A stretch of 64,000 nucleotides of DNA, from positions 22,940 through 86,939 of the forward strand of contig JAIEMQ010000023.1 in the NCBI GenBank assembly GCA_019752015.1, given 5' to 3'. Both the position numbers and the translations under genes were made by a program. A model generated the notes under the pieces. That model worked only from the letters and a program-made list of their open reading frames with translations, had not been told where the DNA came from and did no database searches. Each line of letters starts with the position of its first letter. Position 1 is the stretch's first letter. This stretch comes from Cyanobacteriota bacterium. GTDB lineage: Bacteria; Acidobacteriota; Vicinamibacteria; Vicinamibacterales; UBA2999. This document shows positions 22,672 through 32,913 of the stretch, piece after piece.

Positions 22672-23040
22672 CTATTCTATGGATTCGACCGGCTGGACCG
22701 GCGTGACGGCGTCCTGATCTTCCTCGCCGGTGCGGATGCGGACGATCTTCTCGATCGGCAGCACCATGATCTTGCCGTCGCCGACTTCGCCGGTGCGCGC
22801 GCCGGCGAGGATCGCATCGATGGTCGGCTGTACGAAGTGATTCGACACGCCGATCTCGAGGCGCACCTTCTCGGCGAGCGCCATCTTCACGCTGGTGCCG
22901 CGATAGTTTTCGACGTGCTCCATCTCGCCGCCGTGACCCTGCACGCGGCTGATGGTCAGGCCGCGTACCTCGGCGTGAAACAACGCCTCCAGCACATCGC
23001 TCAGTTGTTCAGGGCGAATGACGGCGACGATGAGTTTCAT
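22672..23040 (-). CDS. glnK: P-II nitrogen regulator lacking the uridylylation tyrosine
   Basis: 122 residues, full length. MKLIVAVIRPEQLSDVLEAL, the C-terminal GDGKIMVLPIEKIVRIRTGEE and the ATP-loop are standard P-II. In the T-loop, ENYRGTSVKMALAEK aligns with E. coli ELYRGAEYMVDFLPK: Tyr46 is kept but position 51, the uridylylated Tyr, is Val. Translationally coupled to amtB by a 4-bp overlap, as for GlnK, which plugs the AmtB channel at high nitrogen. Signalling would rely on ATP/ADP/2-oxoglutarate binding. A 17-residue tail extends past the usual end. Confidence 0.92.
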   Translation of the reverse strand: MKLIVAVIRPEQLSDVLEALFHAEVRGLTISRVQGHGGEMEHVENYRGTSVKMALAEKVRLEIGVSNHFVQPTIDAILAGARTGEVGDGKIMVLPIEKIVRIRTGEEDQDAVTPVQPVESIE

Positions 23041-24356
23041 GCGCCACCTCTGCTCTGCACCGCGATCACATCAGCGGCGCTCTGAGCCGAGACCGCTTCT
23101 TTCGGCTTCCCACCTACGCCAAGGCTACGGTGGGCAGGCACGAGGATGGCACCATCACCGTGCGTGTATGCCTCCTCGCCATGATTGGCGACGTCGAGGC
23201 CGAGCTTCTCATGTCGATCCGCAATCCGCAGCGGCATTACGAGCGCGAGCGCTTTCAGAATGCCAAATGTCGCGGCGCCGCTGTAGGTCATCACGATCAA
23301 TACGCTGGCGACCTGTGTGAGGACCTGCGCTGGATGACCGTCGATCAACCCCCTGGCCCCGCCGCTCCACGCCGCCTGCGCGAAGACGCCGGTGAGAATC
23401 GCGCCGGTGGCGCCGCCGAGGCCGTGCGCGGCGACGACGTCGAGCGAGTCGTCGAGCCTGGTTTTGGCGCGATAGATCAGCGCGAAATAGCTGGGCGCCG
23501 CGCCGAGTGCGCCCATCACGATCGCCGATATCGGGCTGATGAATCCGGCGGCGGGTGTGACGACAACGAGACCAACGACGATTGCCGTGGCGGCGCCGAC
23601 GGCGGTGACCGTGCCGCCGCGCACCATATCGATCATCGTCCACGCCGCCAGCGTCGCAGCCGGACCGAGCAGCGTATTCGTAAAGGCGAGCGTCGCGGTG
23701 GTACCCGCCGACAGCGCGCTGCCGGCGTTGAAGCCAAACCACCCGAACCACAGCAGGCCGGCACCGAGCATCGTGAACGGAACGTTGTGCGGCAGGATCG
23801 CGTGACGGCCGTAATCCTTGCGCGGCCCGATCACCAGGGCGGCCACGAGCGCCGCCGAAGCGGCGTTGACGTGGACAACGGCGCCGCCGGCGAAATCAAG
23901 CGCGCCGATCGAGGCCAGGAAGCCGCCACCCCACACCCAGTGAGCGACCGGCGCATAGACCAGCACCACCCACAACACGATGAAGGCGAGATACGCGTTG
24001 AAGCGCATGCGCTCGACGACCGCGCCGGAGATCAAGGCCGGCGTGATGATCGCGAACGTGCCCTGGAAGGCCATGAACAGCAGATGCGGAATCGCGCCCT
24101 GCGCCTCCATGCCGACGCCGCGCAGGCCCGCGAAGCTGAGCGATCCAATGGCAGGATGTCCCGGCGAGAAGGCGAGCGAGTAACCGATCAACGCCCACAC
24201 CACGGCGACGGGTCCCAGCGCGACGAAGCTCATCATCATGGTGTTGAGCGCGTTTTTCGATCGCACCAGCCCGCCGTAGAAAAACGCCAGCGCCGGCGTC
24301 ATGAGCAGCACGAGCGCAGTGGATAACAGCATCCAGCCGATATCGGCGTTGTTCAT
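23037..24356 (-). CDS. amtB: Ammonium transporter
   Basis: 439 residues, 11 predicted membrane helices. MNNADIGWMLLSTALVLLMTPALAFFYGGLVRSKN is a canonical Amt start; the Phe gate, DFAGGAVVHVNAASAALV and AAHGLGGATGAILTGVFA (twin-His region) follow. An inner-membrane ammonium channel feeding glutamine synthetase and GltBD. I place the start at 24356, not at the upstream in-frame codons. The cytoplasmic tail includes a translated dispersed repeat (23113-23140: Val-Pro-Ala-His-Arg-Ser-Leu-Gly-Val-Gly-Gly). Confidence 0.93.
   Translation of the reverse strand: MNNADIGWMLLSTALVLLMTPALAFFYGGLVRSKNALNTMMMSFVALGPVAVVWALIGYSLAFSPGHPAIGSLSFAGLRGVGMEAQGAIPHLLFMAFQGTFAIITPALISGAVVERMRFNAYLAFIVLWVVLVYAPVAHWVWGGGFLASIGALDFAGGAVVHVNAASAALVAALVIGPRKDYGRHAILPHNVPFTMLGAGLLWFGWFGFNAGSALSAGTTATLAFTNTLLGPAATLAAWTMIDMVRGGTVTAVGAATAIVVGLVVVTPAAGFISPISAIVMGALGAAPSYFALIYRAKTRLDDSLDVVAAHGLGGATGAILTGVFAQAAWSGGARGLIDGHPAQVLTQVASVLIVMTYSGAATFGILKALALVMPLRIADRHEKLGLDVANHGEEAYTHGDGAILVPAHRSLGVGGKPKEAVSAQSAADVIAVQSRGGA
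23113..23140. repeat. Interspersed repeat, CCTwCGCC-AAGGCTwCGG family
   Basis: The words CCTACGCC, AAGGCTACGG and TGGGCAGG occur in the amtB tail. A close relative, CCTTCGCC, AAAGGCTTCGG and CGAGACAGGC, lies at 1107-1136 in the signal region of the first PQQ gene. Both are read in frame. Confidence 0.55.
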
Positions 24357-24415
24357 CAGCAACACATTGAACAGGCGAAGTGCCTTCTCTGTCCAATGAC
24401 AAATAGCTCTAGGTG

Positions 24416-24430
24416 TGGTCGAAAACTTGC
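24416..24430 (+). promoter_or_regulatory. Possible sigma54 (-24/-12) element
   Basis: TGG at 24416 and TTGC at 24427-24430 give the GG-N10-GC spacing of sigma54 promoters, in the amtB/CBS intergenic region. It points towards the CBS gene, not amtB, and the -24 half (TGGTCG) departs from TGGCAC, so this is tentative. Confidence 0.25.
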
Positions 24431-24443
24431 ATTGAAGACCTTC

Positions 24444-24884
24444 ATGTCGAAGCTCGCCAAAGAGATCATGACTCCGGCTCCACAATGTTGCTCAGCGGAA
24501 ACCCTCCTTAATGAAGTCGCGAACCTGATGGTCGAGGCGGATTGCGGGGAGATTCCGATCACTGACGCATCCAACCGGCTCATCGGTGTCATCACCGATC
24601 GTGACATCGTCTGCCGCGTCGTCGCCAAGGGCAGGAATCCCTCGGCCGTCACCGCCGGCGAATGCATGACCGAGCCGGTGGTCGTCGTCAACGAAGACAC
24701 CAGCCTCGAGGACGTCGTGTCGGTGATGGAGGAAAACCAGATCCGCCGCGTGCCGGTCGTTGATGCGACGGGCTGCTGCTGCGGCATCATCTCGCAGGCC
24801 GACGTCGCCTTGTCGGCGTCGGAGAAAGAAACCGGCGAAATGGTGCGCGAAGTCTCGAAGGATACGCTAGGCGTTACGCACTAG
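24444..24884 (+). CDS. CBS-domain pair protein
   Basis: 146 residues, MSKLAKEIMTPAP at the start. Two CBS motifs: LMVEADCGEIPITDASNRLIGVITDRDIVCRVVA and SVMEENQIRRVPVVDATGCCCGIISQADVALSA. Stand-alone CBS pairs bind adenine nucleotides and act as energy sensors for partners. The gene is divergent from amtB, and its 3' end overlaps the convergent GMC gene by 18 bp. An unusual Cys-Cys-Cys replaces the common GKLVG of the second motif. Confidence 0.88.
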   Translation: MSKLAKEIMTPAPQCCSAETLLNEVANLMVEADCGEIPITDASNRLIGVITDRDIVCRVVAKGRNPSAVTAGECMTEPVVVVNEDTSLEDVVSVMEENQIRRVPVVDATGCCCGIISQADVALSASEKETGEMVREVSKDTLGVTH

Positions 24885-26462
24885 GTCTGAGGCCTTCTCG
24901 CCGATCATCACGCACGCTGCGTTGGTGGTGGCATTGACGACCTCCGGCATGATCGATCCGTCCGCCACGCGCAACCCGTCCACACCACGGACGCGCAGCG
25001 ACGGATCGACCACTGCCGTCGCATCGGCCGCCGGCCCCATCTTGCAGGTGCCGGCGCCGTGGTAGATCGTGTCGCTGTCGCGGCGCGCAAAGGCCGAAAG
25101 ATCCGCGTCGCTCTTCGCCGCCGCTCCCGGCAGAATCTCGTCGCCCTTGAGATCGTTGTAGGAGTCGGCTTCGCCGAAATATCGCGCCAGCTTGACGCCG
25201 CGCACGAGCGCGTCGACGTCCGCCTGTTCCTGGAGATAGTTGCCGCGGATGATTGGCGCCGCCAGTGGATCCGCCGATCGAAGCGTGACCTCGCCTCGCG
25301 ATTTCGGAAACACGAGCGACACGGTGATGGTGATGAATCGATCAGGCGTCTCGACGCCCCTGCCGACATAAAACTGCAGGTCCGGCGGATCGCCGTAGTT
25401 CGCGGGATTCGATCGCAGGAACATGCCTGCCGTTACCGTCGATCCCGGCAGCTCGGTCTTGCCGTTCCATCGGATCGAGAGCTTCAAGTGATCCTGGAAA
25501 TTCCTGCCGATCCCGGCCACGTCAGCAACGACAGGAATGTTGAGGGATTGCAGATGCGCCGCCGGACCAATCCCCGAGAGCATCAGCAGCTTGGGCGTAT
25601 CGATCACGCCGCCGCAAAGGATGATCTCCCGACCCGCCCGCGTGCGCTCGGGTTTGCCGTCGCGCAGATACTCGATCGCCGACGCTTTCCTTCCCTCGAA
25701 CACGATCTTCGTCGCCTGGCACTGCGAGCGCACTTCGAGATTCGATCGCGACAACGCCGGCGTGAGAAACGCATCGGCCACGCTGTGGCGTTTGCCGTCG
25801 AGGATGTTCTTCTGGTAGTAGCCGGCGACATTCACCGGCGTCGGCTGGTTGAAGTCGTAGCGGGCGTCGACCTTGAATTGCTGCTGCGCGACCGCGGCCA
25901 GGAACGCCTTGTGGGCCGCATGCGGATCGGTGCACATCGAGACCGCCAGCGGCCCATCGCCGCCGCGATACTCCGTCTCGCCCAGCTCGTTGCGCTCGGA
26001 CTTCTTGAAATACGGCAGCAGCGCGTCGTATCCCCAGCCGGGATTGCCGGCGCGCGCCCAGCGATCGAAGCAGAACTGGTGGCCGCGGATGAACGTCATC
26101 GCGTTGATCGCGCTCGAACCGCCGTGCACCTTTCCCCGCGGGAAGGTGATGCGTCGATTCTGCAAGCCGGCTTCGGGCTCGGTCGTGTAGCCCCAGTCGT
26201 ACTTCGATCCGATCAGCGACACCCACTTGCCGGGCGTCGTGATCGACGGATCGCCATTGATCGGTCCGCCGGCTTCGAGCAGAAGAACGCGGACGGACGA
26301 ATCAGCGGACAGGCGATTGGCGAGGACGCAGCCCGCGGAGCCCGCGCCAACGATTATGAAGTCGAACGGGGCTTGGGGCTTGGGACTTGGGGTTTGGGAC
26401 TTGGGGCTTGGGCTCACCAACGCTCCTGCGCCAACGACCTTGATGAAGTCGCGACGATTCAT
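24867..26462 (-). CDS. GMC-family FAD oxidoreductase (choline-dehydrogenase-like)
   Basis: 531 residues. A Tat-type signal (NRRDFIKVVGAGAL) suggests folded export. FAD motif FIIVGAGSAGCVLANRLS; GMC signatures GKVHGGSSAINAM and GVIDTPKLLMLSGIGP; catalytic His in IYHGAGTCKMG near the C-terminus. It oxidises an alcohol of unknown identity. Between the Tat helix and the FAD motif, a CCCAAGT-type tandem repeat (26369-26413) encodes Ser-Pro-Lys-Ser-Gln-Thr-Pro-Ser-Pro-Lys. It overlaps gltX by 4 bp. Confidence 0.9.
   Translation of the reverse strand: MNRRDFIKVVGAGALVSPSPKSQTPSPKPQAPFDFIIVGAGSAGCVLANRLSADSSVRVLLLEAGGPINGDPSITTPGKWVSLIGSKYDWGYTTEPEAGLQNRRITFPRGKVHGGSSAINAMTFIRGHQFCFDRWARAGNPGWGYDALLPYFKKSERNELGETEYRGGDGPLAVSMCTDPHAAHKAFLAAVAQQQFKVDARYDFNQPTPVNVAGYYQKNILDGKRHSVADAFLTPALSRSNLEVRSQCQATKIVFEGRKASAIEYLRDGKPERTRAGREIILCGGVIDTPKLLMLSGIGPAAHLQSLNIPVVADVAGIGRNFQDHLKLSIRWNGKTELPGSTVTAGMFLRSNPANYGDPPDLQFYVGRGVETPDRFITITVSLVFPKSRGEVTLRSADPLAAPIIRGNYLQEQADVDALVRGVKLARYFGEADSYNDLKGDEILPGAAAKSDADLSAFARRDSDTIYHGAGTCKMGPAADATAVVDPSLRVRGVDGLRVADGSIMPEVVNATTNAACVMIGEKASDLVRNA
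26369..26413. repeat. CCCAAGT-type tandem repeat in the GMC gene
   Basis: Alternating TTGGGAC and TTGGGGC/T heptamers on the plus strand. A 23-bp stretch is identical, in inverted orientation, to 26850-26872 inside gltX. Confidence 0.75.
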
Positions 26463-27760
26463 AAAGTGTGCGCCAGACGATCGAGACGTCGCATCACGGT
26501 TTCACGGCCCAGGAGCACCAGCATCTCGAACAATCCCGGACTAACCATACGACCCGTCACGGCGATCCGTGTACCGTGAATCAAGACGCCGGCCTTGAGC
26601 GTGCGCGCGTCCGCCAGTGCGCGCAACGCCTTCTCGATTTCCGCCTCGGTCCACTGGACAGCGGAGTAAGTCTCTTTAAGTGCCAACAAATGTTCCTTCG
26701 TCCCGGGCATCGACAAGTGTTTCTTGACTGCTTCTGCGTCGTAGCTCTCCGGATCTTCGAAGAACGGCCTGAGCTGCTCCGGATAATCAGTCAACTTCCT
26801 ACAGCGAGGCCGCAGCAATTCAAGGATCTTTCCCGACCGTTGATCTGCGCCCAAGTCCCAAGCCCCAAGCCCGGAGTCCCGCAGGCGAGCGAGGATCTCT
26901 TCATCCGCGAGCCGCATCAGGTGTTGATGGTTGAACCAGTCGAGCTTCTCGGTATTGAAGACCGCGTTGCCGCCGCTGATGCCTTCGAGATTGAATCTTT
27001 GAATCAATTCTTCGCGCGTGAACAGCTCGTCGTTGCTGCCGGTGCCCCAGCCGAGCAGCGCGAGAAAATTGAACATCGCTTCGGGAATGTAGCCCTGCTG
27101 CTCGTATTCCATCACCGACGTCGCGCCGTGGCGTTTGCTCAGCCGCTGCTTGTCGGGGCCCATGATCAGCGGCACGTGCGCGAACGACGGCGGCGTCTGG
27201 CCGAACGCGCTGTAGAGCAACACCTGCTTCGGTGTATTGGAGATGTGATCGTCACCGCGCACGACGTGCGTGATCGCCATGTCGATGTCGTCGACAACGA
27301 CGGAGAGGTGATAGGTCGGATGCGTGTCCGAGCGGAGGATCACGAAGCTTTCGATGTGCCCGTTGTCGAACTCGATCGGACCGTGCACGCTGTCGGTGAA
27401 CGCGGTCTTGCCGGGCGGTACTTTGAAACGAATGGCGCCTTCGTCTTCGAACGCCTGTCCTGAATCGAGCAGCTGCTTCGCTGCTGCGCGGTAGCGATCG
27501 AGACGCTCGGATTGGAAATACGGCGCGTGCGGGCCGCCGATCTCCGGCCCTTCGTCCCAGTCGATGCCGAGCCACCGCAGGCCGTCCAGAATGCCCGTCA
27601 CCATTTCTTCCTGCGATCGCGCAACGTCCGTGTCTTCGATGCGCAGGATGAAGGTGCCGCCGTGGCGGCGGGCGTAGAGCCAGTTGAAGAGCGCGGTGCG
27701 CGCGCCCCCGACGTGCAGGTAGCCGGTCGGGGAGGGTGCGAATCGCAGACGAGGGGTCAC
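26459..27760 (-). CDS. gltX: Glutamyl-tRNA synthetase
   Basis: 433 residues. MTPRLRFAPSPTGYLHVGGARTALFNW holds the HIGH-type motif (HVGG); KQRLSKRHGA is the KMSKS loop; RIEDTD, THVVRGDDHISNTP and LLGWGTGSNDELFT are class Ic GluRS signatures. It charges tRNA-Glu (and possibly tRNA-Gln, if non-discriminating). It is shorter than most GluRS (about 470). A 23-bp dispersed repeat (26850-26872) is translated as Gly-Leu-Gly-Ala-Trp-Asp-Leu-Gly in the linker to the anticodon-binding domain. Confidence 0.93.
   Translation of the reverse strand: MTPRLRFAPSPTGYLHVGGARTALFNWLYARRHGGTFILRIEDTDVARSQEEMVTGILDGLRWLGIDWDEGPEIGGPHAPYFQSERLDRYRAAAKQLLDSGQAFEDEGAIRFKVPPGKTAFTDSVHGPIEFDNGHIESFVILRSDTHPTYHLSVVVDDIDMAITHVVRGDDHISNTPKQVLLYSAFGQTPPSFAHVPLIMGPDKQRLSKRHGATSVMEYEQQGYIPEAMFNFLALLGWGTGSNDELFTREELIQRFNLEGISGGNAVFNTEKLDWFNHQHLMRLADEEILARLRDSGLGAWDLGADQRSGKILELLRPRCRKLTDYPEQLRPFFEDPESYDAEAVKKHLSMPGTKEHLLALKETYSAVQWTEAEIEKALRALADARTLKAGVLIHGTRIAVTGRMVSPGLFEMLVLLGRETVMRRLDRLAHTL
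26850..26872. repeat. CCCAAGT-type repeat in gltX
   Basis: 23 bp identical (inverted) to part of 26369-26413 in the neighbouring GMC gene. It lies in frame within the anticodon-binding half of GluRS. Confidence 0.7.
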
Positions 27761-27794
27761 AGAGAATTGATCTTACTGCGCCGCCGCGGATCGG

Positions 27795-28202
27795 CTAATA
27801 GCCCAGCACGCGTAAGCCGGGCAGCCGCGAAAAGTCCGTCACGTTCCTCGTGACGAGCGGCGCGTTTTCAACGACCGCGGCAGTGGCGATCAGCAAGTCC
27901 ATCGACGGAACGATTCGCCGCTTATGGTTCGCGGCCGCCCACAGGCGCGCGTAGGCCGCTGCGAACCGGTGGTCGGGATAGAGAATCAGGAACGCCTCGA
28001 GGAAAGCATCGAGTTCGCGATGTGCGGCGATCGGATTTTCCCGCCGCTCCGCGCCGACACGCAGTTCAGCAGCCACGTGCACGCTCACCGCCAGCAGCTC
28101 ACTGGCATCGAGCGACTCAATGAGTTTGAACGCAGACCCCGGCCGCTCGTTTCTCAACTCCAGCTGAAGGTCGATCAGGTACGAACTGTCGAACTGAATC
28201 AC
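27795..28202 (-). CDS. VapC-type PIN-domain ribonuclease toxin
   Basis: 135 residues from the GTG at 28202, which overlaps the antitoxin stop by 4 bp. VIQFDSSYLIDLQ carries the first PIN Asp; AAELRVGAERR the Glu; SMDLLIATAA the third acidic residue; VTRNVTDFSRLPGLRVLGY is the standard VapC end. Together with the gene upstream it forms a VapB (DUF217-like)/VapC pair. Confidence 0.88.
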   Translation of the reverse strand: MIQFDSSYLIDLQLELRNERPGSAFKLIESLDASELLAVSVHVAAELRVGAERRENPIAAHRELDAFLEAFLILYPDHRFAAAYARLWAAANHKRRIVPSMDLLIATAAVVENAPLVTRNVTDFSRLPGLRVLGY

Positions 28203-28432
28203 AATTCCACGGGTCTCGGCGGATCGAGCTTGCGGTCCCGAATCAGCCTGCGCACGTCGTCGATGTACTCCTGGCTGACGCGCACGCCGCGCACACGCTG
28301 CAGGAGCCGGCCGGCGGTCGGCTGCTCGCCGAAATGCGCCTTGATCGTCTCCGAGAACGATTGGCCGTCCTTCTTGTGGCGCGCCAGCAGGTTGTAGGCC
28401 TCCATGTCGATGGTGATGGTCTTCACAGCCAT
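28199..28432 (-). CDS. VapB antitoxin (DUF217/PF02697-like)
   Basis: 77 residues. MAVKTITIDMEAYNLLARHKKDGQSFSETIKAHFG is the typical VapB antitoxin of this family, and the C-terminal part (DVRRLIRDRKLDPPRPVEL) should wrap the toxin. A second in-frame ATG at 28447 is created by a tandem 11-bp duplication over the start codon, so five extra residues are possible. Confidence 0.85.
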   Translation of the reverse strand: MAVKTITIDMEAYNLLARHKKDGQSFSETIKAHFGEQPTAGRLLQRVRGVRVSQEYIDDVRRLIRDRKLDPPRPVEL

Positions 28433-28452
28433 GCACTTATCATGCACTTATC
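28431..28452. promoter_or_regulatory. Tandem 11-bp direct repeat over the vapB start
   Basis: ATGCACTTATC occurs twice in direct succession (28431-28441, 28442-28452), overlapping the vapB start codon. Possible paired operator half-sites or a recent slip duplication. Confidence 0.5.
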
Positions 28453-28498
28453 CTGCCGCCTTGGCAAGCGCCGGGACGATCGCCCTGGGGGACCTTAG

Positions 28499-29518
28499 TT
28501 AGCTGGTGATGTCCTGAACCGTGACGGTCTTGCCGGTTTCCTGCGCCCTGGTTGCCGCGACCCCAATCCGCAGCGCTTCCAGCCCATCGTCGATCGTGAT
28601 CGGCGCCGGACGATCGTGCAGCACGTTCTGCGCGAAGTTCTGCAGCTGGTTCGGATAGGCGTCGCGGAACCGCTCCATGAAATACGGGACGGTGTCGTGG
28701 CTGACGCCGCCTTCCTTCGTCATGACGAGGATCGCGGTCTCGCGGATGTAGCCGATCCGGATGGTTCCTGCGAGCCCGAGGATCTCGGTCGAGATGTCGT
28801 AGCCGTAGATGCCGCTGCGCGTCAGATCGACGACGCCGAGCTTGCCGCTTTCGAAGGTCAGGCTCGCGATCGCGTTGTCGATGTCGCCGACGGTCTTCAG
28901 CTCCGGATACGCGATCGTCGCGCCGATCGCCGACACCGTCTTGACGTCGCCCATGAACCAGCGCGCCAGATCGAAATCGTGGATGCCCATGTCGATCAGC
29001 ATGCCGCCGCTGCTCCTGGGATTGGCGTACTCGAGGCTCGGGCGATACGGATCGCGCGAAGTCGCCTTGAACACGAGCGGCTCGCCGATGCGGCCGGCAT
29101 CGATCGCCTTCTTCGCGGCCGCGTAACCGGGATCGAAGCGGCGCATGAATCCCATTTGCAGGAAGGCCCCCGACGTCTCGACCGCCGCTTTGATCTCGGC
29201 AATCTCCTTCAAGCCGAGCGCCGGAGGCTTTTCGCAGAAGGTCGGCTTCTTTTTCGCCGCCGCGGCGATCACGTGCTCGCGATGAACGTGCGTCGGCGTC
29301 ACGATGATCACCGCTTCGACGGCGGGATCGTCGATCATTTCATGAGCGTCGGTATACGACTTCGCCGCGCCGAATTCCTCGGCAATGTCCCTGGCGAGCT
29401 TTGGAATGATGTCGCACACGGCCGCGAGCCGCGTTTCAGGAATTCGGCCCGCCAGATCGCGCGCGTAGACCCTGCCGAGACGCCCGACGCCGATGACTCC
29501 GACATTCAGCTTCTTCAT
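28499..29518 (-). CDS. Gfo/Idh/MocA oxidoreductase, inositol 2-dehydrogenase-like
   Basis: 339 residues. The NAD-binding N-terminus is MKKLNVGVIGVGRLGRVYA; the catalytic EKPPALGL lysine motif and the GGMLIDMGIHDFDLARWFMG segment (His/Asp proton relay) are those of myo-inositol dehydrogenases (IolG). It is the last gene of the six-gene operon from 36899 and overlaps the binding-protein gene by 4 bp. The role inferred is the first oxidation of the imported sugar or cyclitol. IolG versus another sugar dehydrogenase cannot be settled from sequence alone. Confidence 0.82.
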   Translation of the reverse strand: MKKLNVGVIGVGRLGRVYARDLAGRIPETRLAAVCDIIPKLARDIAEEFGAAKSYTDAHEMIDDPAVEAVIIVTPTHVHREHVIAAAAKKKPTFCEKPPALGLKEIAEIKAAVETSGAFLQMGFMRRFDPGYAAAKKAIDAGRIGEPLVFKATSRDPYRPSLEYANPRSSGGMLIDMGIHDFDLARWFMGDVKTVSAIGATIAYPELKTVGDIDNAIASLTFESGKLGVVDLTRSGIYGYDISTEILGLAGTIRIGYIRETAILVMTKEGGVSHDTVPYFMERFRDAYPNQLQNFAQNVLHDRPAPITIDDGLEALRIGVAATRAQETGKTVTVQDITS

Positions 29519-30465
29519 CGCGAACCCGCCGACTTCGTGATCATCTCCAGCTTCACCATGATGTCCGGCGGCACGCTCTCGCCGGCCAGCACCTTCACCG
29601 CGCTCTCGACGGCGGCCTTGCCCATCTCGTACGGAAACTGCGCCACCGAGGCTTCCATCTTTCCCTCGGCGATCGCCTTCTTCGCATCGTCCAGGGCGTC
29701 GAAGCCGACGACCTTGATCGTGCCGGTCTTGCCCGCCGCCGCGATGGCTTCAATCGCGCCGAGCGCCATCAAGTCGCTGGCGGCAAACACAGTGTCGATG
29801 TTGTGATGCGCCTGCAGCATGTTCTGGAAAACGTTGAAGCCCTGGTCGCGCTCCCAGTTCGCCGGCTGCGACGCGACGATGGTGATGCCGTGCGACTTGG
29901 CTACCGCATCGCGGAAGCCGCGCAGGCGGGAATCTGCGGTTTCGTGTCCGGGAATGCCTTCGAGAACGCCGATCCTCGCCTTGCCGTTCGTGACTTTGAT
30001 CACGTAATCGCCGGCGAGCTTGCCGCCTTCGTAATTGTCCGAGCCGATGAAGGTCTTCGCGGTGATGCCGGCATCCGCGGCCGCTTTCGGATCGAGCCGC
30101 GTGTCGACGATCAGGATCGGCACGTTCGCGGCCTTGGCCTTGACGAGCGCCGACACGATCTCGCGCGAGCCGCTCGGCGTGATTGCCAGCGCGTCGATGC
30201 CGGTCTGCAGCATGTTCTCGACGATCTGCATCTGCTTGTCGACGTCGATCTCCCGCTCCGCGGCCTGCACCTGCAGCGTGACGCCGAGACGATCGGCGGC
30301 CTCCTGCGCGCCGCGGCGCATGTCGACGAAGAACGGGTGGTTCAGTGTCTTGAGGACCAGCGCGACCGTCTTCTTCTTGTCGGCGCCGGCGGCCGGCGTG
30401 TCGCGGTTGCATGACAACGCGACGCAGGCGAGCGCGATGGCGGCGGGCACGGTGTATTTGCGCAT
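29515..30465 (-). CDS. Sugar ABC transporter substrate-binding lipoprotein (RbsB-like)
   Basis: 316 residues, lipobox LACVALSC. The type I periplasmic-binding fold shows LKTLNHPFFVDMRRGAQEAADRLG, ITPSGSREIVSALVKAKAANVPILIVDTRLD, IGSDNYEGGKLAGDYV and FDALDDAKKAIAEGKMEASVAQFPYEMGKAAVE. This is the RbsB/myo-inositol-binding class. It captures the substrate in the periplasm for the permease and ATPase encoded just upstream. Confidence 0.9.
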   Translation of the reverse strand: MRKYTVPAAIALACVALSCNRDTPAAGADKKKTVALVLKTLNHPFFVDMRRGAQEAADRLGVTLQVQAAEREIDVDKQMQIVENMLQTGIDALAITPSGSREIVSALVKAKAANVPILIVDTRLDPKAAADAGITAKTFIGSDNYEGGKLAGDYVIKVTNGKARIGVLEGIPGHETADSRLRGFRDAVAKSHGITIVASQPANWERDQGFNVFQNMLQAHHNIDTVFAASDLMALGAIEAIAAAGKTGTIKVVGFDALDDAKKAIAEGKMEASVAQFPYEMGKAAVESAVKVLAGESVPPDIMVKLEMITKSAGSR

Positions 30466-30466
30466 G

Positions 30467-31386
30467 TCAGGTCCGGTGGCGTTTGAGGGTGGTATCGACG
30501 AGAACGGCGACCACGATGACGACGCCGATCACGATCTGTTGAAGGAAAGAAGATACACCAAGCAGGTTGAGGCCGTTGCGCAGGACGCCCATGATCAGCG
30601 CGCCGATCAGCGTCCCGCCGACCGAGCCTTCGCCGCCGAGCAGGCTGGTGCCGCCGATCACCGTTGCGGCGATGGCGTCGAGCTCGGACATCATCCCGGC
30701 AATCGGCTGCGCCGAATTGAGGCGCGCCGTCAGCACGATCGCGGCGACCGCGCTCATCAGGCCGGAGACGGCGTAGACCGCGGTTTTGTGGAAGCGCACC
30801 GCGACGCCCGACAGCCGCGTCGCCTCCTCGTTGCCGCCAATCGCATACACGTAGCGTCCGAACGTCGTCCGCGTCAGCGCGAAGTGCGCGATCGCGTAGA
30901 CGATCAGCATCACCAGCACCGGCGCCGGGACGAAACCGAGGCTGCCGGTCGCGATCCACCGGAAGCCCTCGCTGAAGCCGGACACCGGCCGCCCTTCGGT
31001 GAAGACCAGCGCGGCGCCGCGCGCCACGCTCATCATGCCGAGCGTCGCGATGAACGGCGGCAGGCGCCCGATGCTGACGAGCAGTCCGTTGATCAGTCCG
31101 CAGCCGACGCCGGCGAGAAGCGCCGCGGGCACCGCGATCGCGGCGGGCTGGCCGGCCTGCAGCATGGCACCGAGCACCACGCCTGACCACGCGACGATCG
31201 AGCCGACCGACAGATCGATGCCGGCCGAAATGATCACGAACGTCATGCCGGCCGCGACGATCGCGTTGATGCTGGTCTGCTGGACGATGTTGAGGAGGTT
31301 CGAGACGGTGAGGAAGTGCGGCGTCAGGATCCACAACGCGGCGCACAGGAGCAGCAGGCCGATCAGCGTGCCGAAACGGCGTGCCC

Positions 31387-31390
<4 letters not shown>
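30467..31390 (-). CDS. Sugar ABC transporter permease (RbsC-like)
   Basis: 307 residues, about eight membrane helices. INAIVAAGMTFVIISAGIDLSVGSIVAWSG and LDAIAATVIGGTSLLGGEGSVGGTLIGALIMGVLRNGLNLLGV are diagnostic of the ribose/inositol/xylose permease family. One base separates it from the binding-protein gene, and it overlaps the ATPase gene by 4 bp. Confidence 0.93.

Positions 31391-32909
<1,519 letters not shown>

Positions 32910-32913
<4 letters not shown>

Noticed and set aside
20529..22706. Long plus-strand open frame (725 codons)
   Set aside because: Antisense shadow of the orphan permease gene, with Arg/Gln/His-rich low-complexity translation.
25059..26579. Plus-strand open frame (506 codons)
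   Set aside because: Antisense shadow of the GMC oxidoreductase.
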